A stretch of 21,958 nucleotides of DNA from JAZDMK01 sp043800975. Lineage in GTDB: Bacteria; Bacteroidota; Bacteroidia; Bacteroidales; JAHJDW01. Positions within the stretch are counted from its first letter, which is position 1. The number at the start of each line of letters is the position of its first letter. The position numbers were made by a program, and so were the translations under genes. This document shows, in pieces, positions 15,058 to 21,958 of the stretch. Location of the stretch: assembly GCA_043800975.1 (NCBI GenBank), contig JAZDMK010000089.1, forward strand, positions 1-21,958. Reading direction: 5' to 3'. The notes under the pieces were generated by a model. That model was not told the origin of the DNA, searched no databases, and was given only the letters and a program-made list of their open reading frames with translations.

Positions 15058-16313
15058 TACAGAAGAAGTGTTCGTTGGGAGTTCATTTTAATAAACGTAA
15101 AAAGCATAATAGTAAAAGCAAATAAGGAAGATCCTCCGTAACCAATGAATGGAAGCGGGATTCCAATTACAGGAACCAAACCGATTGTCATTCCAATATT
15201 AGCCATTACATGGAAAAACAATACCGAAGCCAGCCCGTATCCGAAGACACGGGCAAACGGAGATCGCTGTTTTTCGGCGAGAAATGTAATCCGCAAGAGA
15301 AGTGCAAGGAAAAGCAGTAAAGTAATGATACTTCCCACAAAGCCCCACTCTTCACCTATTGTACAAAAAATAAAGTCGGTGCTTTGTTCGGGAACAAAAT
15401 TGTATTTCGTTTGAGTACCCTGCAGAAAGCCTCGTCCGAAAAGGCCTCCCGAACCAATAGCGATCTTCGATTGATTGACATTATAACCGATACCCTTGTT
15501 GTCCGTACTTTTATTAAGCAGAACATTGACGCGGTCCTGCTGATGTTTTTCCAATACACGGTTAAATACAAAATCTACTGAAAAGATAAATCCAGACGTT
15601 ATAAAAAATGCAATGACCAGATAATAGATGATTTTCTTTTGACGACGCATTATGTACCAGATGAAAAAATAAATTACTGCAATCGAACAGATGAGAACAA
15701 GATTTTGTACAAGCAAAGTAGCGAGAAAAAGTGCAATAAGAATGAGGCCGAGAATTAAAATATTTCCGGATAAACCTTCCCGATATAAAACAAAAAGAAA
15801 TGAGCCGAAAACAATGGCAGACCCGGTATCGTTCTGAATTAATACGAGTGCAAGAGGAAGGAGTATAATAAAGAATGCATTTCGTCTTGTTTTAGGATCA
15901 TCCATTCGAAGATTGATGTTTCCAAGATATTTTGCAAGTGCAAGCATCGTGGCAAACTTGGCGAATTCAGACGGTTGTAATTTAAAATCACCAATCTGAA
16001 ACCATGACTGGGAGCCGGCTACTGCACTTCCATATACAAGGACCGAGACAAGCATTAACAGAACAATAGCATAGATTATGTTTGAAAAAGCTGAAAAAAA
16101 CTTGATGTCAATAATCATAATCATAAGAGCAATGACGAAGGAGCCTATGATCCAGAAGAGTTGTTTCCCGTATTTCTGTGAGAAGTCAAAAATGCCCTGG
16201 TTGTTATCGCTGTATGAAGATGCATAAATATTAATCCACCCGATAGCCAGCAAGGCCAGAAATATCAGAACCATCCAAAGGTCAAGCTTTTTAAAAATGC
16301 TTCTTTCTTCCAT
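15057..16313 (-). CDS. rodA: RodA, peptidoglycan glycosyltransferase of the elongasome
   Basis: SEDS-family membrane polymerase that extends glycan strands from lipid II together with PBP2. The 418-residue product has about ten transmembrane helices, the FKLQPSEFAKF segment, QNDTGSAIVF, a large extracytoplasmic loop with GSGGLFGRG and FVPEQSTDFIF (the Asp here corresponds to the catalytic Asp of SEDS proteins), and the C-terminal PVIGIPLPFIGYGGSS. Its ATG overlaps the mrdA stop by one base (TAATG), and the same arrangement couples it to the following U32 gene. Confidence 0.96.
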   Translation of the reverse strand: MEERSIFKKLDLWMVLIFLALLAIGWINIYASSYSDNNQGIFDFSQKYGKQLFWIIGSFVIALMIMIIDIKFFSAFSNIIYAIVLLMLVSVLVYGSAVAGSQSWFQIGDFKLQPSEFAKFATMLALAKYLGNINLRMDDPKTRRNAFFIILLPLALVLIQNDTGSAIVFGSFLFVLYREGLSGNILILGLILIALFLATLLVQNLVLICSIAVIYFFIWYIMRRQKKIIYYLVIAFFITSGFIFSVDFVFNRVLEKHQQDRVNVLLNKSTDNKGIGYNVNQSKIAIGSGGLFGRGFLQGTQTKYNFVPEQSTDFIFCTIGEEWGFVGSIITLLLFLALLLRITFLAEKQRSPFARVFGYGLASVLFFHVMANIGMTIGLVPVIGIPLPFIGYGGSSLFAFTIMLFTFIKMNSQRTLLL

Positions 16314-18166
16314 TAGTGCTTATTCTTCTTTTTCTTTTTGGGAACCCAGGGAACATTCATCAGATTTTTATTCATCATTTCCAGCTCAAGGCCAGGGCGC
16401 ATCACTTTGCGGTTAATATATTTCTCTATCATCAAGCTTGCAATAGGTGCAGCCCATGTAGCACCAAAACCTGCATTTTCGATAATGACACAAATTGCAA
16501 TTTTAGGATCGTTCATGGGTGCAAAAGCAACAAACAGGGAGTGATCAGCACCGTGGGGATTTTCTGCAGTTCCTGTTTTTCCGCAAATAGGAATCTCACG
16601 AATGTCTGCCGATCTGCCGGTTCCTGAAACAACTACATCCCGCATTCCCTGTACAACAATGTTGAAGTATTCTTTTGAAACTTTTGAAACATGGCGGTCA
16701 GTAAATTTTTTATCGACCACTTTACTTTTACCAATTCCTTTTACAATATGGGGAATGAAAAAGTAGCCGCGGTTCGCAACAACAGCAGTAAAATTAGCCA
16801 TTTGTAAGGGTGTGGCCAGCACCTCACCTTGTCCGATTGACATGGAAAGTATATTATACGGATTCCACTTTCCGACGCCTCTGGATTTATCAAAATATTT
16901 GGAAGAAGGGATAAGCCCGTTTGATTCACTGGGTAAATCATCATCATAGCGTTTGCCAAAGCCAAGACTTATAATATAATCGCGCCAGCGATCATAACGT
17001 TGTGCCATATTCATACTTCGCTTATCCTTAAACAACATATTGATAAATGTACTGCAGAAGTATGCATTGCATGATTGCTGAATAGCTCCACGAAGGTCTA
17101 ACGGAGATCCATGTGAATGGCATCCGATTGTTAAAGATCCAAGATGATACCCTTTAGAGCAGGGGAAGCGGGTTCCCGGATTTACAACACCCAATTCCTG
17201 AGCAACCAAAGCGTTTGCCAATTTGAATGTTGAGCCCGGCGGATACCTTGCCAGCAGCGCTCTGTTGAAGAGCGGCTTTATTGTATCTTTCATCAAAGCG
17301 ATGAAGTTTTTCGTGCGCTGCTCATCGGCAAGGAGATTCGGATCGTAGGTAGGGCTTGATATAAGACAAAGAATTTCTCCGGAAGAAGGTTCAATAGCAA
17401 CAATACTTCCTTTTTTCAGATTCATTAATTTTTCGCCATAGGCTTGAAGTTCCATATCAATGGAAGACCACACATCATCTCCGGCTATGGCAGCTGTGTC
17501 ATAAGCACCGTTCTGGAAACGGCCTTGTTCGCGATTTAAAACATCCACCAAGACAATACGGTGTCCTTTTTTTCCACGGAGAAATTTTTCGTAAGATTTC
17601 TCTATCCCTGTTATACCAACATTATCACCGGGTTCATAGTATTTATCTTTCTCGAGAATTTTATCATTGGCTTCTCCGATGTACCCAAGAAAATGTGCGC
17701 CAATAGGCTGTGGATAGCGGCGTTGCGTACGTGCTTGAACAAAGAACCCCGGAAATTTGTAAAGCTTTTCTTGGATAACGCCATACATTTTTTCGTCGAT
17801 TCGTTTTTGAAAGATTGACGATTTGTTGAATGAATAAGCTTTTGCGCGTGCTATTCTTTCTTTAAATACTATTTTTTCAATCGATAATATTTTACATAAC
17901 TCATTGGTATCAATGTTTTCCATATGAGTTGGGGTAACCATCAGGTCATAGGATGCTTCATTGTAAACAAGCAACTTTCCAGTTCTGTCGTAAATCAGTC
18001 CCCGGTTAGGATAATCAGTGATGAAACGGAAAACGTTTTCATATGCAGCAGCCTTGTATTCACTTTCAATAATCTGCAGATAAAAAAGGCGGGCAGTAAA
18101 AATAATTATTACCACGATAAATACCGTGTTCAGAACAAAACGCCTGCTTTCATGACCTGTATTCAT
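16313..18166 (-). CDS. mrdA: Penicillin-binding protein 2 (class B transpeptidase)
   Basis: Cross-links peptidoglycan during lateral wall growth as the partner of RodA. The 617-residue product has an N-terminal anchor helix (about 11-30), a dimerisation domain starting at YPNRGLIYDRTGKLL (52-66), and a transpeptidase domain with the three active-site motifs: S312-T-F-K315, S365-C-N367 and K530-T-G532. NVGITGIEKSYEKFLRG (182-198) is the usual linker motif. The C-terminus ends in a short lysine-rich tail (PKKKKKNKH). It starts 18 bp after mreD and overlaps rodA by one base. Confidence 0.96.
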   Translation of the reverse strand: MNTGHESRRFVLNTVFIVVIIIFTARLFYLQIIESEYKAAAYENVFRFITDYPNRGLIYDRTGKLLVYNEASYDLMVTPTHMENIDTNELCKILSIEKIVFKERIARAKAYSFNKSSIFQKRIDEKMYGVIQEKLYKFPGFFVQARTQRRYPQPIGAHFLGYIGEANDKILEKDKYYEPGDNVGITGIEKSYEKFLRGKKGHRIVLVDVLNREQGRFQNGAYDTAAIAGDDVWSSIDMELQAYGEKLMNLKKGSIVAIEPSSGEILCLISSPTYDPNLLADEQRTKNFIALMKDTIKPLFNRALLARYPPGSTFKLANALVAQELGVVNPGTRFPCSKGYHLGSLTIGCHSHGSPLDLRGAIQQSCNAYFCSTFINMLFKDKRSMNMAQRYDRWRDYIISLGFGKRYDDDLPSESNGLIPSSKYFDKSRGVGKWNPYNILSMSIGQGEVLATPLQMANFTAVVANRGYFFIPHIVKGIGKSKVVDKKFTDRHVSKVSKEYFNIVVQGMRDVVVSGTGRSADIREIPICGKTGTAENPHGADHSLFVAFAPMNDPKIAICVIIENAGFGATWAAPIASLMIEKYINRKVMRPGLELEMMNKNLMNVPWVPKKKKKNKH

Positions 18167-18184
18167 TGTTGAAAAAAGCTAAGC

Positions 18185-18700
18185 TTATCGTTCCTGCTTT
18201 TTGACAAACAGATACTGGCTTAACAAGACCAAAAATAGTGTAAAAATTATACGAACCAGCGTTCTTAAAAAGCTATTTAAAAAATCATTCCAACTAAATG
18301 CTTCAATCAGGAAAAGGCTGACATGATGAATCACAATCAGAATGCTGGCATACGAAAAGAAAGAAGCAAATTTCATCGTTTGAATACTTGGGCGAACGCC
18401 ATATTCGAAATCTTCACGGGGAGATGCATTGCCCAGCACGAACGGACGGATGAAAGCCATAAATAACGTCGCAGTAGAATGCATGCCAGGAGTATTATGA
18501 AACATATCCACGCACAAACCCATCGCAAATCCAAGAATCAGCAATAGCCATCGTGGAGAGTTAACGGGAAGGGCGATAATAAATAAAACATAAATCAACG
18601 GGCTGCCAAAACCGAACAGCCGGATGTTGTCCGCTACCAGAACCTGCATCAATAAAAGCAGGATGAAAAGAAATATATTACTACTTATTTGCTTTGTCAC
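18185..18700 (-). CDS. mreD: Rod shape-determining protein MreD
   Basis: A 171-residue, very hydrophobic protein with about five membrane helices, in the standard mreD place between mreC and the PBP2 gene. Sequence conservation in MreD is low, so the call rests mainly on position, size, topology and segments such as LFGFGSPLIYVLF and GFAMGLCVDMFHNTPG. The start is GTG at 18700, overlapping the end of mreC by 20 bp; the next in-frame ATG would remove the first helix, so the GTG start is preferred. Confidence 0.9.
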   Translation of the reverse strand: MTKQISSNIFLFILLLLMQVLVADNIRLFGFGSPLIYVLFIIALPVNSPRWLLLILGFAMGLCVDMFHNTPGMHSTATLFMAFIRPFVLGNASPREDFEYGVRPSIQTMKFASFFSYASILIVIHHVSLFLIEAFSWNDFLNSFLRTLVRIIFTLFLVLLSQYLFVKKQER

Positions 18701-19523
18701 TTTCTTTCTTTTTATCCAGTTCGTCGAGTTCTTCTTTGTATAGATTACGGATCACATAAACATAGTTCAACCGATCAAAATCAGTAGATAATTTTACATA
18801 GATGCGGTAGAATGCGTCTGTAGGACTCGAATTGTAATCACCAATGGTTCCTATAAAAATTCCTTCCGGAAAGATAGTAGAGTAGCCACTAGTAAAAATG
18901 GAATCTCCTATCTGAATTTTTGCACGATTACTGATATCTCCCAGATTGGCAATGCCCTGTTCTTTCCCGCCCCAGCTAAGTGATCCCACAAGATCAACTT
19001 TTTTTATCCTTGCACTGATTTTTATTTCCGTATGTAAAAATGAATAAACCGATGAGAAGTTGTAGGATACATCCTTTACAATTCCTACAATGCCATTCGA
19101 TGTGACCACTGCCATATCAGGCTTGATGCCGTGCTTGCTTCCCTTGTTCAGCGTAATATAATTTTCTTTCAGATGGGTTGTGTTGTTGATCACATGAGCG
19201 GAAACATAATCATATTGCAGTCGGTACAACTTTTCATCTTTATGGAAAACCTTATCATCGGTTATCAGAAAAGAATTTGGATTTTGTTTTCTAAGCCTCG
19301 CATTCTCTTCAGCAAGAGCTCTGTTTTCCTCTTTCAAATTGGTATACTCGCTGATCTCAGAATAAACATCAAGAAAAAATCCCGTAAAAAAATTGGATGA
19401 ATTAATAAACTTCGACTGATGATAACGGTTATACTGAAACAGCAATGAAAAACTAATCAGCATAAGCGAAATAAAAATAATTGTAAAATGATAGCGGATC
19501 AGGAAAAGAAGAATATTTCTCAT
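18681..19523 (-). CDS. mreC: Rod shape-determining protein MreC
   Basis: The 280-residue bitopic protein of the elongasome links cytoplasmic MreB to PBP2/RodA on the outer face of the inner membrane. It has a short cytoplasmic start, one transmembrane helix (about 12-29), a coiled coil around EENRALAEENARLRK, then the beta-domain core with TLNKGSKHGIKPDMAVV and GIVGIVKDVS, and a charged lysine-rich tail. It lies 18 bp after mreB and overlaps mreD by 20 bp. Confidence 0.95.
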   Translation of the reverse strand: MRNILLFLIRYHFTIIFISLMLISFSLLFQYNRYHQSKFINSSNFFTGFFLDVYSEISEYTNLKEENRALAEENARLRKQNPNSFLITDDKVFHKDEKLYRLQYDYVSAHVINNTTHLKENYITLNKGSKHGIKPDMAVVTSNGIVGIVKDVSYNFSSVYSFLHTEIKISARIKKVDLVGSLSWGGKEQGIANLGDISNRAKIQIGDSIFTSGYSTIFPEGIFIGTIGDYNSSPTDAFYRIYVKLSTDFDRLNYVYVIRNLYKEELDELDKKKESDKANK

Positions 19524-19541
19524 CGCATGACTCCGTAGTTT

Positions 19542-20564
19542 TTATTTAATCAGGAATGGGAACTTATCGAAGTTCTTCAGGGCAATGGCTGTACCACGAG
19601 CAACAGCACGAAGAGGATCATCGGCAATGTGAACGGGAAGCTTTGTCTTCAGCGAAATTCTTCTGTCGAGTCCGCGCAGCAAAGAACCACCACCAGCCAT
19701 ATAAATACCTGTCCGGTAAATGTCAGCCGAAAGTTCAGGTGGCGTAATTTCAAGTGCATTCAGAATAGCTGTTTCAATGCGCGCAATCGATTTGTCAAGC
19801 GAATGCGCAATCTCAGCAAAGGAGACATAAATTTCTTTCGGAATCCCTGTCATCAGGTCACGACCGTGAACCGGGAAATCAGGTGGAGGGTTTTCAATTT
19901 CTGTCATTGCAGCACCCACCTCAATTTTAATTTTTTCTGCAGTGCGTTCACCAATCAGGATGTTGTGCTGACGACGCATGTATTCTTCAATATCTCTGTT
20001 AAACTGATCACCCGCTACTTTTTCCGATTTTTTACAAACGATACCACCTAGCGATATGATCGCAATCTCACTGGTGCCACCGCCAATGTCAACTACCATG
20101 TTGCCGTTAGGCTCCAGAACATCAAGGCCGATACCAATGGCAGCAGCCATGGGCTCATGAATCAGGCGCACTTCTTTAGCACCGGAATGTTCGGCGGAGT
20201 CGCGTACGGCGCGTTCTTCCACTTCGGTTATGCCGGAAGGAATGCCAATAACCATGCGGAGAGAAGGAGCAAATATACCGTTGTGGATGCCAACCATTTT
20301 GATGAGCGCGCGTATCATTTGTTCAGCTGCGTGGAAGTCAGCAATAACACCGTCTTTCAAAGGACGAGTAGTATAAATATTATCGTGTGTTTTTCCGTGC
20401 ATCAACTGTGCAGCTTTACCAACTGCCGCAAGTTTGCCCGTCAGGCGGTCGATTGCTACAATAGAGGGTTCGTCGACAACAACCTTATCATTGAAAATAA
20501 TAACGGTATTGGCCGTGCCAAGGTCGATAGCGATTTCTTTGGTTAAAAATGTAAAAAGTCCCAT
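19542..20564 (-). CDS. mreB: Rod shape-determining protein MreB
   Basis: Actin-like cytoskeletal ATPase that positions the elongasome under the membrane. The 340-residue length is normal. Seen: phosphate 1 loop IDLGTANTVI, DEPSIVA, phosphate 2 loop MVVDIGGGTSEIA, and the adenosine-binding segment MAGGGSLLRGLD. The N-terminal MGLFTFLTKE is the amphipathic membrane-binding start seen in many MreBs. It is the first gene of a six-gene minus-strand operon, with its own promoter element about 45 bp upstream. Confidence 0.98.
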   Translation of the reverse strand: MGLFTFLTKEIAIDLGTANTVIIFNDKVVVDEPSIVAIDRLTGKLAAVGKAAQLMHGKTHDNIYTTRPLKDGVIADFHAAEQMIRALIKMVGIHNGIFAPSLRMVIGIPSGITEVEERAVRDSAEHSGAKEVRLIHEPMAAAIGIGLDVLEPNGNMVVDIGGGTSEIAIISLGGIVCKKSEKVAGDQFNRDIEEYMRRQHNILIGERTAEKIKIEVGAAMTEIENPPPDFPVHGRDLMTGIPKEIYVSFAEIAHSLDKSIARIETAILNALEITPPELSADIYRTGIYMAGGGSLLRGLDRRISLKTKLPVHIADDPLRAVARGTAIALKNFDKFPFLIK

Positions 20565-20608
20565 TTCCTTTGTTTGCGGTTGTTTCTCCTGATAATTTCA
20601 AGAGGGAG

Positions 20609-20616
20609 CAAAGGTA
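20609..20616 (-). promoter_or_regulatory. -7 element (TACCTTTG) of the mreB operon
   Basis: TACCTTTG on the minus strand fits TAnnTTTG and would give a leader of about 40 nt. No TTG lies 19-21 nt upstream; instead the region is a run of A/T bases (20617-20650). Confidence 0.5.
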
Positions 20617-20674
20617 TGAAAAAAAGAATATTATATAGAAAAAATTTTCTTAAATAGATTTAGCTGTTTTAAGA

Positions 20675-20765
20675 CGGATGTCCGGTGCTTGGTGCTCGAT
20701 TTGAAAACTCGGATGTCGGATGCCCGATTGATGACGGAAGACCGTAGTTCGAAGTCTGAAATTGA
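20675..20765. repeat. Degenerate 7-nt tandem repeat array (13 units)
   Basis: From 20675 the sequence divides into 13 consecutive heptads. Clear units are CGGATGT (20675), CCGGTGC (20682), TTGGTGC (20689), CGGATGT (20710), CGGATGC (20717) and CCGATTG (20724). The later part reads as GACGGAA / GACCGTA / GTTCGAA / GTCTGAA in a shifted phase (20733-20760). The array is GC-richer than its AT-rich surroundings. It fills most of the gap between purH and the mreB promoter and carries no open frame of note. Confidence 0.6.
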
Positions 20766-20801
20766 CGGTCAATAAATAACGTTTATTCTATCAACGGTTT
20801 T

Positions 20802-21958
20802 CTAATGCTTAAAATGACGTATTCCGGTCATAACCATGGCAATGCCATGCTGGTTACAATACTCGATCGATGTTTTATCATTTACGGATCCTCCGGGTTG
20901 CACAACAGCTGTGATACCGGCCTGATGGGCAATTTCAACACAGTCAGGAAACGGGAAAAATGCATCCGAGGCCATCACGGCATCTTTCAGATCAAATCCA
21001 AAAGCTTCCGCTTTTGCTATTGCCTGCCGCAAAGCATCCACACGTGAAGTCTGTCCCGTACCACTGGCCAGCAACTGCCTGTTTTTTGCCAACACAATGG
21101 CATTCGACTTTGTGTGCTTTACCAGAATAGCAGCGAACAACAAATCATCAATATTTTCTTTTGTGGGTGTAGTATCTGTAATTGTCTTTAACTGTTCAGT
21201 AGTTTCAACGAAGGTGTCTGCTTTCTGCACCAGCAATCCGTTCAATGCAGTGCGGCACATTCTTTTTTCGGTAACGCCGTCTTTCCGTTTTAAAATAATC
21301 CGGTTCTTTTTTGTTTTTAATATCGCAAGAGAATCCTCATCATATTCAGGTGCAATGATTACTTCAAAAAATAATTTGCTGATTTCTTCCGCCGTTATTT
21401 TATCAAGCTTTCGATTGCAAATCAAAACACCACCAAATGCGGAGACTGGGTCGCCGGACAGTGCATCTTTCCATGCTTCCGGAAGAGTCTTCCTTGTTGC
21501 GATTCCGCAGGCATTGTTATGTTTTAAAATGGCAAAAGTTGTTTCCTGAAAATCGTCAATCAGGCGGACAGCAGCATCAATATCCAGAATGTTATTATAG
21601 GAAAGTTCTTTTCCATTTAGTATATCAAAAAATGCATCGAGGTCACCGTAGAAAACACCTTCCTGATGCGGGTTTTCACCGTAACGTAATTTTTTTCCAT
21701 CTGTCAGGCTGAGCTTGAACGAAGGGAGAGAAGCCGTGCGGTTAAAGTAATTGAAGATAGCCGAATCGTAATGTGAAGAAACATTGAATGCGCAAGCTGC
21801 AAAATAATTTCTTTGTGCAAGGTCTGTTTCACCACCGTTATTCAGTACTTCCAGTAATGCTGGATTCTGAGCCTGCGAAGGATCAATCATTTCATAAGTG
21901 AAGTTTTTGGCTTCGGCACGGATCAGTGAAATACCTCCAATATCAATATTTTCAATGA
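20802..21958 (-). CDS. purH: Bifunctional AICAR formyltransferase / IMP cyclohydrolase, N-terminus cut by window edge
   Basis: Catalyses the last two steps of de novo purine synthesis in the cytoplasm. About 385 residues are visible; full PurH is about 505-530, so roughly the first 110-130, most of the IMP cyclohydrolase (MGS) domain, lie beyond base 21958. The open frame continues past the internal ATG at 21890 through ENIDIGGISLIRAEAKN, a conserved MGS segment, so that ATG is not the start. The transformylase part shows LRYGENPHQ, ILKHNNACG (Bacteroidota form of KHxNPCG), DPVSAFGG, VKHTKSNAIV, SDAFFPFPD and QPGGSVND, ending in RHFKH. It lies upstream of mreB on the same strand, with the heptad repeat array and a promoter between, so the two are probably transcribed separately. 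No convincing terminator follows it. Confidence 0.97.
   Translation of the reverse strand, partial: IENIDIGGISLIRAEAKNFTYEMIDPSQAQNPALLEVLNNGGETDLAQRNYFAACAFNVSSHYDSAIFNYFNRTASLPSFKLSLTDGKKLRYGENPHQEGVFYGDLDAFFDILNGKELSYNNILDIDAAVRLIDDFQETTFAILKHNNACGIATRKTLPEAWKDALSGDPVSAFGGVLICNRKLDKITAEEISKLFFEVIIAPEYDEDSLAILKTKKNRIILKRKDGVTEKRMCRTALNGLLVQKADTFVETTEQLKTITDTTPTKENIDDLLFAAILVKHTKSNAIVLAKNRQLLASGTGQTSRVDALRQAIAKAEAFGFDLKDAVMASDAFFPFPDCVEIAHQAGITAVVQPGGSVNDKTSIEYCNQHGIAMVMTGIRHFKH

Noticed and set aside
19629..20546. Plus-strand open frames of 140 and 129 codons opposite mreB
   Set aside because: Shadows of the conserved mreB reading frame; no start context, domain or promoter.
20675..20765. 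Heptad array as a CRISPR array or origin iteron cluster
   Set aside because: Units are 7 nt, degenerate and contiguous with no spacers, so it is not CRISPR; no dnaA or rep gene or DnaA boxes are nearby to support an origin.
20771..20787. AATAAA-TAACG-TTTATT hairpin as a purH terminator
   Set aside because: The stem is only six A/T pairs with no following T tract in the right direction, too weak to call.
21890..21958. ATG at 21890 as the start of purH
   Set aside because: The frame continues upstream with the conserved ENIDIGG segment to the window edge, so the gene is truncated by the window and not short.

Overview
The window is chromosomal DNA from a member of the Bacteroidota. Five things point there: the gene block purH-mreB-mreC-mreD-mrdA-rodA; promoters of the TTG-N20-TAnnTTTG type instead of the E. 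coli -35/-10 form; near absence of Shine-Dalgarno sequences; a moderately AT-rich composition; and protein variants typical of the phylum (KHNNACG in PurH, a TorF-type porin, an M28 lipoprotein). I cannot name a genus. No tRNA, rRNA, CRISPR array, transposase or phage gene was seen.

Left part (1-5.4 kb): an archaeal-type GatE amidotransferase subunit, cut by the left edge, lies divergent from an Rh-type ammonia channel gene. The Rh gene converges on a TorF-like porin / Amt ammonium transporter operon, with two tandem hairpin terminators between them. Middle (5.4-8.8 kb): the TorF-amt operon sits directly downstream of a LuxR/NarL-type response regulator and its Cache-HAMP histidine kinase. 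A SAM methyltransferase gene lies 3 bp upstream of the kinase. Three NarL-like heptamers lie in the gap between the regulator gene and the TorF-amt promoter, so this looks like a two-component ammonium-acquisition module containing two different ammonium channels.

Centre (8.8-13.8 kb): housekeeping genes gpmI and cysS, a secreted protein of unknown function, and an M28/glutaminyl-cyclase-like lipoprotein. Right part (13.8-22 kb, minus strand): mreB-mreC-mreD-mrdA-rodA-trhP, a tightly packed rod-shape operon whose last gene is a U32 tRNA-hydroxylation family protein translationally coupled to rodA. Upstream of mreB is a 91-bp array of 7-nt repeats, then the C-terminal three quarters of purH, cut by the right edge.

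The points most worth following up are the Rh channel whose second pore histidine is threonine, the archaeal-type GatE, the candidate operator in front of TorF-amt, and the heptad repeat array.
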